Translations under genes and position numbers: made by a program | Source of the DNA: JAGQNK01 sp964573155 | Lineage (GTDB): Bacteria; Patescibacteriota; Saccharimonadia; Saccharimonadales; JAGQNK01 | Direction of reading: 5' to 3' | Length of the DNA: 64,000 nt | Assembly (NCBI GenBank): GCA_964573155.1 | Contig: CAZNIN010000001.1 | Coordinates: forward strand, 16,599-80,598 | In this document: piece by piece, positions 17,187-27,040 of the stretch | How positions within the stretch are numbered: position 1 is the stretch's first letter | Layout of the letters: every line of letters starts with the position of its first letter | Notes under the pieces: model-generated | Told to the model about the DNA's origin: nothing | Databases searched by the model: none | The model's input: only the letters and a program-made list of their open reading frames with translations

Positions 17187-19685
17187 ATGATGCCACAAAA
17201 CTCTGATTTTCAAGAATTTTTAAATCATCTTACCGATAATGCACTGCAAAGTTTGAAGCACGCTGATGCTATTGCGCGTAGCTTCGGAAGTGCATATGTC
17301 GGTACGGAGCATTTGCTGCTTGGTGTGCTGGCACAAGACACAAGTATGGGCTCTAAGATTCTCGAGGGCGCGGGAGTAACGCTTGACCGTGCTCGCTTGG
17401 CGCTAAACTTAACGCCAAAAACTCTTGTTATAAATATGGGGGCGAAAGGTTTGAGCGAAACCGCAAAACTGACACTTAAGATGGCATATGATGTTGCCCA
17501 GGACTTTAATCAGGAATTTTGCGGAACAGAACACATTCTCTATAGCGTGCTGAGCCAAAAGAATGCTCGCGCAACAATATTGTTACGTGATATGAACGTG
17601 GACGTTGATGGGCTTGTTTCTGAACTGGAGCAGTTTCTTAATCGCCAGCAATATGAAGATGATGGATCATCAGCGACAGAAGGGCGACGAAAGTCTAAAA
17701 AGGTTAAAAAAACTGCCCTAGACTTCTTTGGTACCGACATGACTGCACAGGCAAAAGAAGGCAAACTGGATCCGGTAGTAGGACGCGAGGCTCAAATTCG
17801 ACGTGTTATTACGATTCTGAACCGTCGAACAAAGAATAACCCGGTGTTGATAGGTGAACCAGGCGTTGGCAAGACCGCTATTGTTGAGGGGCTTGCGCAA
17901 CGCATTATTAACGAAGATGTACCGGACAGTCTGCTCGATAAACGAATTGTGATGCTTGACCTGGCTGGTATGATAGCCGGTACCAAATACCGTGGTGAGT
18001 TTGAAGAGCGTCTAAAGAAAATAATGTCCGAGCTTGAAAAAGACAGCAAAACTATCGTATTTATCGATGAGATGCACCTGATAGTTGGTGCTGGCGCTGC
18101 AGAGGGCGCAATGGACGCCGGTAATATCTTGAAACCAGCTTTGGCACGCGGGAAGATCCAAATGATAGGCGCAACGACAACAGCCGAATATACCAAGCAT
18201 GTCGAAAAAGACGCCGCGCTGGAGCGGCGTTTCCAGCCAATACAGGTTCCTGAAGCTACACCTGCAGAAACGCTAGCTATTTTGAAAGGTCTACGTAAGC
18301 ACTACGAGGAATTTCATGGTGTTAGTGTCAGCGATGATGTTCTAGAAGATACGGTTACGCTTGCCAAGCGTTACATTAATGATCGGTTCATGCCAGACAA
18401 AGCTATCGATTTGCTCGATGAAACCGCAGCGCACTTACGGGTTGACAAAGGAAAGACTCCACCGGAAGTTCGCAAGCTACAAAAAGAGCTAAAACTTGTT
18501 AATGTCCGAATTGAAGACGCGGTTGATAATGAGGACTATGAAAAGGCCGCCAAGTTTAAGCAGCGCGCATCGCAGATCAAAGATGAACTAAAAAAACTCG
18601 AAGCCGAAGGAAAATCGGCCAATCAGTTAACTGTTACGAGCGAAAATATCGCGGAAGTTGTCGCTCGTATGACTGGCGTACCAGTGACGAAAGTTATTCG
18701 TTCTGAAGCAAAATACTTGCTGAATCTCGAAAAAACATTACGAAAATTTGTAATTGGTCAAGATGAGGCTGTTGAGGCAGTTGCAAAAGCCGTGCGTCGT
18801 AACCGCGTCGGTATCGGCAGTGGCAAACGTCCTATAGGTTCTTTCGTCTTCCTTGGCCCGACCGGGGTTGGCAAGACAGAGTTAGCGCGAGTACTGGCGA
18901 GGGAATTTTTTGGCAGTGAAGAAGCGTTGGTCAAAATTGACATGAGCGAGTTTGGCGAACATCATAATGTGTCGCGACTTGTGGGCGCCCCTGCTGGTTA
19001 TGTCGGATATGATGAAGGTGGTCAACTGACTGACAAGATACGTCGACAGCCTTATAGCCTGGTGTTGTTTGACGAAATTGAAAAAGCACATCCAGACGTT
19101 TTCAATATGTTGCTACAAGTGTTGGAAGACGGCTACCTGACTGATGCCAAAGGTCGTCGTATAGATTTTACAAACACTATCATTATCATGACCAGCAACA
19201 TTGGGGCTGATAAGCTGCAGAAAGAGGCTGATTTTGGTTTTCATGCTGACAATCGTGGCGATTTACACGACCTTGAAGCATTACACGAGCGAAATAAGAG
19301 CAAAGTTCTCGATGAGCTCAAGAAGATGATGCGGCCAGAGTTTCTGAACCGCATAGATAAAACAATTGTTTTCCATGCGTTGACACGCAAGAACGTGCTC
19401 AAAATTCTGGACTTGCAGATAAATGAACTACGTGACCGTCTGGTCAAGCATGGGATAGATCTACAGCTGACGCCCGCGGCCAAAAATCTCCTACTCGAAC
19501 AAGGGTACGATGCTACTAACGGCGTTCGACCAATGCGTCGTCTCATTGCTGACACGATTGAAGATCACATCGCACATGAGCTTCTCGATGCCAAATATCA
19601 CAAAGGTCACATTATTCGTATTAGTGCCAAAAACAACCAGTTGGTTTACAATGCAGAATCCGAGATTACTGAGCCTGTTGCATAA
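17187..19685 (+). CDS. clpC: ATP-dependent Clp protease ATP-binding subunit ClpC
   Basis: AAA+ unfoldase that feeds substrates to ClpP. 832 residues. A double Clp-N domain spans about 1-150. AAA-1 carries Walker A GEPGVGKT and VFIDEMHL. The middle region carries a UVR motif (NEDYEKAAKFKQRASQIKDE), which points to ClpC rather than ClpA or ClpB. AAA-2 carries GPTGVGKTE and VLFDEIEKAHPDV, followed by the C-terminal D2-small domain. Start: tandem ATG ATG at 17187 with GGAGG 8-12 nt upstream. CIRCE control is shared with clpP at 40033, so protease and chaperone appear co-regulated although 20 kb apart. Confidence 0.96.
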   Translation: MMPQNSDFQEFLNHLTDNALQSLKHADAIARSFGSAYVGTEHLLLGVLAQDTSMGSKILEGAGVTLDRARLALNLTPKTLVINMGAKGLSETAKLTLKMAYDVAQDFNQEFCGTEHILYSVLSQKNARATILLRDMNVDVDGLVSELEQFLNRQQYEDDGSSATEGRRKSKKVKKTALDFFGTDMTAQAKEGKLDPVVGREAQIRRVITILNRRTKNNPVLIGEPGVGKTAIVEGLAQRIINEDVPDSLLDKRIVMLDLAGMIAGTKYRGEFEERLKKIMSELEKDSKTIVFIDEMHLIVGAGAAEGAMDAGNILKPALARGKIQMIGATTTAEYTKHVEKDAALERRFQPIQVPEATPAETLAILKGLRKHYEEFHGVSVSDDVLEDTVTLAKRYINDRFMPDKAIDLLDETAAHLRVDKGKTPPEVRKLQKELKLVNVRIEDAVDNEDYEKAAKFKQRASQIKDELKKLEAEGKSANQLTVTSENIAEVVARMTGVPVTKVIRSEAKYLLNLEKTLRKFVIGQDEAVEAVAKAVRRNRVGIGSGKRPIGSFVFLGPTGVGKTELARVLAREFFGSEEALVKIDMSEFGEHHNVSRLVGAPAGYVGYDEGGQLTDKIRRQPYSLVLFDEIEKAHPDVFNMLLQVLEDGYLTDAKGRRIDFTNTIIIMTSNIGADKLQKEADFGFHADNRGDLHDLEALHERNKSKVLDELKKMMRPEFLNRIDKTIVFHALTRKNVLKILDLQINELRDRLVKHGIDLQLTPAAKNLLLEQGYDATNGVRPMRRLIADTIEDHIAHELLDAKYHKGHIIRISAKNNQLVYNAESEITEPVA

Positions 19686-19707
19686 GTTCGTGTAGAATAT
19701 AAGCAGT

Positions 19708-20658
19708 ATGCTAAGAACCTTGCGTCGTCGAAGTTCTGGCCAGGCTGTCGTACTGGTTTTTTTGCTGATTGTGCTGGCGACCGTTACATTTGCCTGGATA
19801 AGACGCCAGGATATATACGACTGGGCACGTTTACGCAATTACGATCCGCCTCAGCAAATCCAGCAACTCGCTTTCGATACAACCATGAACAACTCGGCAA
19901 GGAAATTGTTTTATGTATATCATCCAGAACTAAATGACAGAGAAGAATTCAACAACAATTGTCGGGGCTTTGGCGAACACACGATAGTGCTTGGTTGCTA
20001 TGTATCAAACCATGGAATATTCTTGTTTGATATAGACGATGATCGACTCGAAGGCGTAGAGCAGGTTACTGCGGCACACGAGATGTTGCATGCGGCGTAT
20101 GATCGGTTGGGAGAAACAGAGCGGGCTCGTGTTGACAAGCTAGTGCATGATGCTTTTGCAAAAGTAACTGACGAACGAATACGACGTTCTATTGATAATT
20201 ACCGTAGCCGGGATGCTTCAGTGGTGCCAAATGAACTACACTCGATTCTGGCGACGGAAGTTCGGAATTTACCACCAGAGCTTGAAAACTATTACAAAAG
20301 GTACTTTACTAACCGCCATGCCGTTGTCGCGTATTCTGAAAAGTATGAGTCTGTGCTCACCAAACGCCGTAATCACGCAGCTTCGTTAGAGCTGCAGATC
20401 TCTGGGTTGAGAAACGAAATAGAGCAGCTCGAAAAAACACTAGCTGCAGAGAAAAACTTCTTGCAGCAACTTCGCGGTAGTGTCCGCACTCAAGCTGACG
20501 TGCAAACATACAACTCTCGTGTAGCAGCTTATAACACCAACGTACGTCTACTGAATTCTCAAATTTCACGACATAATGATCTCATTGAAGAATACAAAGA
20601 GGTTGCGCTGGAGGCGCAAGAGCTATATAAAGCACTGGACAGTCGGCCGACGCTTTAA
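19708..20658 (+). CDS. Membrane-anchored protein with HExxH motif, putative metallopeptidase
   Basis: 316 residues. One N-terminal membrane segment (about 13-30, AVVLVFLLIVLATVTFAW) places the rest outside the membrane. The extracytoplasmic domain contains AAHEMLHAAYDRL with H124-E125-x-x-H128, the zinc-protease signature in a helical context. NNNCRGFGEHTIVLGCYV upstream supplies two cysteines that could form a disulfide. The last third (about 220-310) is a predicted coiled coil (SLELQISGLRNEIEQLEKTL). No known family is recognised; a surface zinc protease is the leading guess. TAGAAT lies 9 nt before the ATG. Confidence 0.7.
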   Translation: MLRTLRRRSSGQAVVLVFLLIVLATVTFAWIRRQDIYDWARLRNYDPPQQIQQLAFDTTMNNSARKLFYVYHPELNDREEFNNNCRGFGEHTIVLGCYVSNHGIFLFDIDDDRLEGVEQVTAAHEMLHAAYDRLGETERARVDKLVHDAFAKVTDERIRRSIDNYRSRDASVVPNELHSILATEVRNLPPELENYYKRYFTNRHAVVAYSEKYESVLTKRRNHAASLELQISGLRNEIEQLEKTLAAEKNFLQQLRGSVRTQADVQTYNSRVAAYNTNVRLLNSQISRHNDLIEEYKEVALEAQELYKALDSRPTL

Positions 20659-20677
20659 TCTGGTACACTTATATCTG

Positions 20678-21880
20678 ATGGCAAAAAGGGAAGCAAAAAA
20701 ATTTGTCTGTACCAACTGTGGTGCAGAAAGTGCGTCATGGAGTGGGCGTTGTTTTAACTGTGGAGAGTGGAATACACTCGAGGAGAAGTTAGTCATTACA
20801 TCTGCGAGCGTGAAGAGCGGAGGGCGGACGCTGACGCCCCAATCGGTTAGTAAGACGCTTGCAAAAGATCACGAGCGACTCACGACTGGTATAGCAGAAA
20901 TCGACGCTGTACTTGGTGGTGGCGTTGTGGCTGGCAGCGTCAACCTGATTGCCGGCCAGCCTGGCATTGGCAAGAGTACTCTGTTGCTGCAGTTGGCACA
21001 TTCGTTAAGTAAAAAACAGCCAGTGTTATATGTGAGTGCTGAAGAGTCAGCACATCAGATTGGTATTCGCGCAGAGCGTCTTGGTGCTAGTAGTAAAAAT
21101 CTACAATTGGTGACGAGCACGAGTGCTGACGATATTGCGACTACTATAGCAGCAGGCGATTATAAACTTGTAATTGTTGACTCTATCCAGACTATTTCGT
21201 GCGCGGCTATCTCTTCAGCTGCTGGTAATGTCAGTCAAATAACAAACAGCACCCAGTTGTTGACTGCAGCAGCCAAAGAGACCGATACGGCAATATTGCT
21301 CGTCGGACATGTGACCAAAGAAGGTTCTATAGCTGGCCCAAAAGTACTTGAGCATGTTGTAGATGTGGTGCTTCAACTTGAAGGCGACCGTTATGGTGGA
21401 TTCAAGGTGCTTCGAACAGCCAAGAACCGCTATGGATCTACGAATGAAGCCGGTATCTTTGAAATGGTGGATAATGGCTTGCAGCCTGTTGCTAATCCAT
21501 CTGCAGCTCTTTTGGCCGAACGTCAAATAAGTGACGGTTCGGTTGTACTGGCGACTCTTGAAGGCACGCGGCCACTGCTTGTGGAGGTTCAGGCGCTTGT
21601 CAATAGAACCAGTTATGGCTATCCAAAGCGCGCTGCAAGCGGAATTGATCTAAATCGTATTAATCTGCTCGTTGCTATGCTTGAAAAACGCACAAAACTG
21701 AACCTCGCCGATCAAGATATATANNNNNNNNNNNNNNNNNNNNNNNNNNNNNNNNNNNNNNNNNNNNNNNNNNNNNNNNNNNNNNNNNNNNNNNNNNNNN
21801 NNNNNNNNNNNNNNNNNNNNNNNTATATTGGTGTAAAGGATGTTCGCACGGCGCTTAATACTTTTTTGGAGAAAGAGTAA
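20678..21880 (+). CDS. radA: DNA repair protein RadA (interrupted by an assembly gap)
   Basis: RecA-like ATPase promoting branch migration in recombination. An N-terminal four-cysteine zinc finger (C-T-N-C ... C-F-N-C), Walker A GQPGIGKST and the RadA-specific KNRYGSTNE motif are present. The N run at 21724-21823 removes the Lon-protease-like C-terminal domain after NLADQDI. Only the end (YIGVKDVRTALNTFLEKE) is visible after it. A full RadA needs roughly 90 residues there, but the 100 N supply only 33, so the true gap is longer. ATG 20678 starts just before the zinc finger; TACACT lies 8 nt upstream. It abuts the PIN-TRAM gene. Confidence 0.94.
   Translation: MAKREAKKFVCTNCGAESASWSGRCFNCGEWNTLEEKLVITSASVKSGGRTLTPQSVSKTLAKDHERLTTGIAEIDAVLGGGVVAGSVNLIAGQPGIGKSTLLLQLAHSLSKKQPVLYVSAEESAHQIGIRAERLGASSKNLQLVTSTSADDIATTIAAGDYKLVIVDSIQTISCAAISSAAGNVSQITNSTQLLTAAAKETDTAILLVGHVTKEGSIAGPKVLEHVVDVVLQLEGDRYGGFKVLRTAKNRYGSTNEAGIFEMVDNGLQPVANPSAALLAERQISDGSVVLATLEGTRPLLVEVQALVNRTSYGYPKRAASGIDLNRINLLVAMLEKRTKLNLADQDIXXXXXXXXXXXXXXXXXXXXXXXXXXXXXXXXXXYIGVKDVRTALNTFLEKE
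21724..21823. other. 100-N scaffold gap inside radA
   Basis: Exactly 100 N. The frame stays open across it only by chance of the placeholder length; comparison with RadA length suggests about 170 bp more are missing. Confidence 0.95.
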
Positions 21881-22657
21881 GTGATTGATATTCTACAGTT
21901 TCTTTTACTACTGATTATTCTGGCAGTACTTTGGATGCAGCAAAATGAAATAGGGCTGCCTTCTCCAGGGCGGAAAAGCACGCGCGTCATTTTGGACACC
22001 TGTGCGTTAATTGACGGCCGTATAGTAGAGCTTGCTCGATCAGGATTCATACCAGGCTCGCTTGTCATACCAGAATTTATCGTACATGAACTACAGCTAC
22101 TGGCAGACGGTGCCGATGCTCACAAACGGTCACGAGCCCGCTACGGACTCGATATAGTCCAAGACTTGCAGGAAATTGAAGAGGTCGAGGTAATCATCGA
22201 CAAAACACCTATCCACGAAGTTCATGCTGTGGACAACAAGCTGGTGACATTGGCCAAAAGACTGAAGGCGCCGCTGTATACGACAGACTACAATCTTGGC
22301 AAGGTGGCTGGCATAGAAGGCGTCAGAGTGCTCAATGTCAACGAACTTGCCCAGCATCTCCGTCCATCAGCGCTCCCTGGAGAGCAAAAGACTGTGAAGA
22401 TAATTCAGAAAGGTAGTAATGCGAAACAAGGTGCCGGTTACCTTGACGACGGTACGTTGATAGTAGTAGAAAATGCTGCGAAATATATTGGCAAAACAGT
22501 ACAGGTTGAGATTATCAAAACGCATCAGACGACATCCGGCAAGATGCTGTTTGGGGAGCTTGTACGCGAACAAGCCAAAGGAAAAAGCGCTGGGTCTTCG
22601 CGATCAACTCAACGCTCTTCGTCTGCCAGAGGACTGGCCCTGCGCCTGAAGCGCTAA
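21881..22657 (+). CDS. PIN-TRAM domain protein, putative membrane-anchored RNase (YacL-like)
   Basis: 258 residues. A short N-terminal hydrophobic anchor (about 4-19) is followed by a PIN nuclease domain (about 34-150). Its acidic site residues are visible in ILDTCALIDGRI (D39, D45), PEFIVHELQ, AVDNKLVTLAK and YTTDYNLGKVA. A TRAM RNA-binding domain spans about 190-245 (GAGYLDDGTLIVVENA). The C-terminus is Ser/Lys/Arg-rich. B. subtilis YacL has the same PIN-TRAM order with more membrane helices. GTG start directly after the radA stop; in many Gram-positives radA and yacL are also adjacent. It ends 4 nt inside the convergent PBP gene. Confidence 0.88.
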   Translation: MIDILQFLLLLIILAVLWMQQNEIGLPSPGRKSTRVILDTCALIDGRIVELARSGFIPGSLVIPEFIVHELQLLADGADAHKRSRARYGLDIVQDLQEIEEVEVIIDKTPIHEVHAVDNKLVTLAKRLKAPLYTTDYNLGKVAGIEGVRVLNVNELAQHLRPSALPGEQKTVKIIQKGSNAKQGAGYLDDGTLIVVENAAKYIGKTVQVEIIKTHQTTSGKMLFGELVREQAKGKSAGSSRSTQRSSSARGLALRLKR

Positions 22658-25653
22658 TTTACATTTGTATTGCTAGACTGATTATCTTCTTCATCTTTGG
22701 CATAAACCGGTACTCCGGTAAGGTCTTGGCCGGTCGTACAACTATTTCCGGTATCGCCACAGACAAACTGATTGGTGTCAGCTCGATATATCGACACATA
22801 GCCCTCGCCGCCACTCCATCGGAATTCAGTTTCCTCGCCATCTGACGTGGCGCGTGTAATAGTCAGACCATTTCCTTGGTTACTACCACCTTGAGCACTG
22901 AATGTTGCGGTATCCGTCGAGTCGTACAGTACGCTGTCGATTACAGTTGCTGAGACGGTATGTCGTCCACCGGACTTCGCAGTGTAAACGTAGGTGACAG
23001 TACCAGAGCTGCTGACTTGGCGGCTGTGCACACGTTGCCCGTTGACATTGAACTCAATAGTGCCTGGATGTTCTGGGCTCGCCAACGGATGGGTACCATG
23101 GGTAATATCGGCGACCAGTTGATATCTATTGCCTCCGGCAGGGCTTACGCGAAGCCGAACAGTGGGCTTTACGTCATCACATTTGTGGACATCGTCTTTT
23201 TGCTCCGTGTTGGCTCCTCCGCTACCCCCATTCACGAACTGGTCAGACGAGAAGCTGCTCGCATCACCACCAGTGATGTCTTTGCGCGCTCTTGGAGGCG
23301 TACAATCAGTCGCAAGCTTGTTAGAAATGATATCTATTGTCTGTTTTTTGTTGTTGACTGCGCGTTGCTTGAACCATGATGGGAAAATGTCAGTTGAAGG
23401 GCTAGGTTCTACCGATCCTATGCCGACGTGACTGCGAATAACAAAAGCAGGAAGGGACTGTATGCTAGACGGTCGTTTCCAATCTTTGGGTTGCAAATCT
23501 TGGTGTGCTTCATTCATCCAACCTTGCCAGATAGGTTGTGTCATGGCCTCCATAGTGCCTGACATCTCAACTTGTCGGTTGTGGTAACCGACCCAAACAC
23601 CTGCTGAATATTTGGATGAAAAGCCCATCATCCACCCATCTTTTGCGTCGTTCGTCGTACCGGTCTTCATGGCAAACTTCCATGTGCCTTTACTGCCGTT
23701 GAAGCGATGAGGCTTGCGCCCGGCAGGGAAGTAGCTGGCGTTTGGATCGCTCATCATGTCTTGCACAATGTACGCTGAGTCTTCGCGAACAACTTGCTCG
23801 CCTTTTTGAGGCTCCCATTTTTTGATCGTATCGCCTTTGGCATCTTCGATCTTCAGGATGTATGTATGTGGAACTTTATTACCGTTACGTGAAATAGTTG
23901 CGTAAGCATGAACATGCTCATCAAGTCTCAGGTAAGCACCGTCACCAATGGCGGAAGACGCATAACACGGACCTTCTTTGGTTAATTGATCATCCTGATA
24001 GCATTTGTAGCCACTTGCTAGTCCGAGGCTGTCAGCAACCTGTATGGTTTCGTCTACACCAACGGTAAGCATGGCTTTTACGGCTGGTACGTTTCTTGAG
24101 CCGCCGAGAGCGTACCGAAGCGTAACAGGACCAGGGAAACGGAAGTCATAGTCCCATAGACAGTTACCTTGTCCACGTGGCGGAGGCATAGTTTTGTTTG
24201 TACAAGGATATCCCGGCAGAGGCGCTTGCGTATCATAGAGAACTGATCCCGCGCCGAAATTGTTGGTCTTTTCAATAAGTGCTAGGTAGTCGTAGGGTTT
24301 GAAGCTTGATCCAGGTGGCAGTCGGTATCTTGCGTAGTTGTTCTGGCCATGAGTAGGATTTGTAAAGTCGGCCCCACCAACTAGAGCGACAACTTGTCCT
24401 GTCTCCACATCTTCAGCAGCAAATGCTGCGACATTGCCTCCCTGAGCCTGGACCTGAGGAATACCTTCACTAACTTTGCGTTCAGCAATTTCTTGCAGTT
24501 TCAGATCGACGGTTGTTGTAACTTTCCATCCGCCACGTTGTACTGTGTCTGCGGTGAACTCGTTTTCGAGATATTCTTTGGCAGTTAGCACAAACCATGG
24601 TGCTCGCATACCGGCAAACTTTGGCTTCGGTTTTTTGACTTTTTTGAGCGTGTTTACCTTTTTTGCTTCATCGCGTTCTTTGGAACTAATCATACCCTGC
24701 TGCTCCATCAAATCGAGGATGTAATGTTGACGGCCTACGAGTGCTTCAGGATTGTAACTTGGTCCGTATGGTGAATAATACGAGGGGGATTGAGGTATTG
24801 CCGCCAAGAACGCAGCCTCATCTAGCGTCAGGCTTTTAGCGGACTTTTGAAAGTAATCACGTGTGGCAGATTCGACGCCATACTGCACGTTGCCATAAGG
24901 TGCGGTGTTAAGGTATCCAGTCAAAATCTCGTCTTTTGAATAACTGCGCTCTAGCTCGACTGCGAGGATGAGTTCCTTTACTTTACGAGTGTAGGTCTGT
25001 TCTTTACCGACGCCGGACTGTGTCAGTCTGACGAGCTGCTGGGTGATAGTTGAGCCGCCTTGGGTTGTGCCACCTGTAGCATTCTTAAATGCAGCACGCA
25101 TAATGCCACGTGTGTCAAATCCGCCGTGCTTGAAGAAATCCTTGTCCTCGATAGCGATCGTAGCATCTTTGACATGTTTAGAAATCTGATCTCCTTGAAC
25201 AGGAATGCGCTTTACTGCGTCGAAGTCTTCCCAGAGTAGGGTCTTCCCCGTGCGATCGTAATATCGAATGCTTCCGCCAATGTTTTTACCGGAAATATCG
25301 CGTAGGTTTGGTAGATCTTTTCTGAAATACGCAAACAAACCGACTAGCAGCAAAAACCCGGCAATTAGTCCGATGCCAGTAATCTTGAGCGCCATGATTC
25401 CGCCTTCGCGACTAAACCAGTACTGGTACATGCGCTTTGGGTGTAAGCGGTAGAAGAAGCGTTTGACGGGAGACTTCGGCATGCCAGCCAAGCGCTGTGC
25501 ACGGGCTCTGGCGTAAGCGTCTTTTTTGGCGCGAATCTTATCAGTTAGACTGCGGTTGACTTTTATGGTCTGTCCCGAACGTGTCGTAAAAGTATTTTTA
25601 CTCTTTCGACCACGGCCGCCAGTGTGACGACCGGATATTTTCTTGTTGCTCAT
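22654..25653 (-). CDS. Class A penicillin-binding protein (PBP1A-type)
   Basis: Bifunctional peptidoglycan synthase, 999 residues. A long basic cytosolic N-terminus (1-85) and one membrane anchor (about 88-110) come first. The GT51 transglycosylase domain has catalytic E169 in AIEDKDFFKHGG. The transpeptidase has SxxK at S449-S-F-K452 (PPGSSFKP), an SRN triad and KTGTTND at K663. A C-terminal extension (about 800-999) of Gly/Ser linker and Ig-like strands (TFSAQGGSNQGNG) is longer than in typical PBP1A and probably lies in the wall. A promoter-like TATACT lies about 45 nt before the ATG, so this gene has a leader. Confidence 0.95.
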   Translation of the reverse strand: MSNKKISGRHTGGRGRKSKNTFTTRSGQTIKVNRSLTDKIRAKKDAYARARAQRLAGMPKSPVKRFFYRLHPKRMYQYWFSREGGIMALKITGIGLIAGFLLLVGLFAYFRKDLPNLRDISGKNIGGSIRYYDRTGKTLLWEDFDAVKRIPVQGDQISKHVKDATIAIEDKDFFKHGGFDTRGIMRAAFKNATGGTTQGGSTITQQLVRLTQSGVGKEQTYTRKVKELILAVELERSYSKDEILTGYLNTAPYGNVQYGVESATRDYFQKSAKSLTLDEAAFLAAIPQSPSYYSPYGPSYNPEALVGRQHYILDLMEQQGMISSKERDEAKKVNTLKKVKKPKPKFAGMRAPWFVLTAKEYLENEFTADTVQRGGWKVTTTVDLKLQEIAERKVSEGIPQVQAQGGNVAAFAAEDVETGQVVALVGGADFTNPTHGQNNYARYRLPPGSSFKPYDYLALIEKTNNFGAGSVLYDTQAPLPGYPCTNKTMPPPRGQGNCLWDYDFRFPGPVTLRYALGGSRNVPAVKAMLTVGVDETIQVADSLGLASGYKCYQDDQLTKEGPCYASSAIGDGAYLRLDEHVHAYATISRNGNKVPHTYILKIEDAKGDTIKKWEPQKGEQVVREDSAYIVQDMMSDPNASYFPAGRKPHRFNGSKGTWKFAMKTGTTNDAKDGWMMGFSSKYSAGVWVGYHNRQVEMSGTMEAMTQPIWQGWMNEAHQDLQPKDWKRPSSIQSLPAFVIRSHVGIGSVEPSPSTDIFPSWFKQRAVNNKKQTIDIISNKLATDCTPPRARKDITGGDASSFSSDQFVNGGSGGANTEQKDDVHKCDDVKPTVRLRVSPAGGNRYQLVADITHGTHPLASPEHPGTIEFNVNGQRVHSRQVSSSGTVTYVYTAKSGGRHTVSATVIDSVLYDSTDTATFSAQGGSNQGNGLTITRATSDGEETEFRWSGGEGYVSIYRADTNQFVCGDTGNSCTTGQDLTGVPVYAKDEEDNQSSNTNVN

Positions 25654-25769
25654 GAGTAGGTAAATGACTCCATTAAATAAGCTTCTTGCTTCTTATTAGT
25701 ATAGCAAAAAATAAGCACAAACAATCATTATTTTCGTGACTCGTAAACAGATACGGTATACTGTTCGAT

Positions 25770-27023
25770 ATGAGCATGACATTATCCGAGGAGCTCGCTT
25801 GGCGTGGCTTCGTCAACCAGACAACGTATAAAGACATATCTGTACTAGATACAGATCCAATAACATTTTATTTCGGTGTAGACCCGAGCGCTGACTCGAT
25901 GCAAATTGGTAATCTCGCCTCGGCTATGATGGTTCGTCATTTTATCAATCACGGACACAAAGCAATTTTGCTCGTTGGAGGCGCCACTGGTATGATTGGC
26001 GATCCTGACGGAAAAAAACAAGAAAGAGACCTCAAGACTTTGGAGGAAATTGCCAGCAACAAGGCTGCAATCGCTCGCCAATACGAAACGGTATTCGCCG
26101 GTCAGAAATTTGAAATTGTGGATAATTATGACTGGTTTAAGAACATAAATTACTTAGAATTTCTCCGTGACATTGGCAAACATGTTCCGATGCGCCAGAT
26201 GCTGGGACGTGATTTCGTCCAGTCTCGTTTGAGTGAGGGCGGAGCCGGCATATCATATGCTGAGTTTAGCTACTCACTTATTCAAGGGTATGATTTCCTG
26301 CACCTTAATCGAGAGAAAGGTGTTACATTACAACTTTGCGGTGCTGATCAATGGGGGAATAGCATAGCGGGCGTGGAGCTCATTCGGCGCGTAAACGGCG
26401 AAGAAGCGCATGTTTGGTCAGCCCCCTTGGTTGTTAACAAGACTACTGGTGTTAAGTTCGGCAAGTCCGAAGATGGCGCTGTATGGCTCGACCCATCTAA
26501 GACGAGCATTTATAAGTTTTATCAGTTCTGGTTAAATTTGGATGATGAAGGTGCGGTTGATTACCTCAAAATATTCACCCTCCTGCCTAGGCAGACAATA
26601 GAAGATATAGAAAAGCGGTTTAATCTAAACAAAGCGGACCGGCTCGCACAAAAAACGCTTGCATTCGAGGTGACCAAGCTTGTACATGGTCAGAAAGCAG
26701 CCGAGGAGCAGGTAAGGATTGCTGAAGCACTTTTCGGTAAAGATATAATAGAACTAAGCGACGAAGAATTAGCTAGCCTTGACGCGGATTTTTTGGTTGC
26801 GTCAGTGCCTGAACGGGTATCATCAGACGATCTGATAGAAGCACTAGTGACAACGAGTTTGGCTTCTTCGAAAACCGAAGCAAGAAGGTTTCTTCAGTCC
26901 GGCGCGATATATATCAACAATCTGCAACTGAAGGCCACCGAAGAGTTTTCGTATGACATGAAGAGTGCATATGCCGTCATCCGTCGGGGAAAAAACTCTA
27001 CCGCTTTATTAAAATGTAAATAA
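25770..27023 (+). CDS. tyrS: Tyrosyl-tRNA synthetase (with QIGN instead of HIGH)
   Basis: Class I aminoacyl-tRNA synthetase charging tRNA-Tyr. 417 residues, normal length. The Rossmann domain has FGVDPSADSMQIGNLAS: the HIGH signature is replaced by QIGN, so both histidines are gone. GGATGMIGDPDG and the KMSKS-equivalent KFGKSEDG are intact. A C-terminal S4 RNA-binding domain (about 350-415, SSKTEARRFLQSGAIYINN) is present. The in-frame ATG at 25776 is an alternative start. TATACT (25757-25762) ends 7 nt before the first ATG, suggesting a leaderless mRNA. No T-box is seen upstream. Confidence 0.95.
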   Translation: MSMTLSEELAWRGFVNQTTYKDISVLDTDPITFYFGVDPSADSMQIGNLASAMMVRHFINHGHKAILLVGGATGMIGDPDGKKQERDLKTLEEIASNKAAIARQYETVFAGQKFEIVDNYDWFKNINYLEFLRDIGKHVPMRQMLGRDFVQSRLSEGGAGISYAEFSYSLIQGYDFLHLNREKGVTLQLCGADQWGNSIAGVELIRRVNGEEAHVWSAPLVVNKTTGVKFGKSEDGAVWLDPSKTSIYKFYQFWLNLDDEGAVDYLKIFTLLPRQTIEDIEKRFNLNKADRLAQKTLAFEVTKLVHGQKAAEEQVRIAEALFGKDIIELSDEELASLDADFLVASVPERVSSDDLIEALVTTSLASSKTEARRFLQSGAIYINNLQLKATEEFSYDMKSAYAVIRRGKNSTALLKCK

Positions 27024-27040
27024 GAGATACACTTGTTTTT

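Noticed and set aside
25654..25769. T-box riboswitch before tyrS, and another before hisS (34472-34886)
   Set aside because: No TGGNACCGCG-type T-box sequence or specifier stem was seen; tyrS has almost no leader and the hisS leader encodes a peptide instead.
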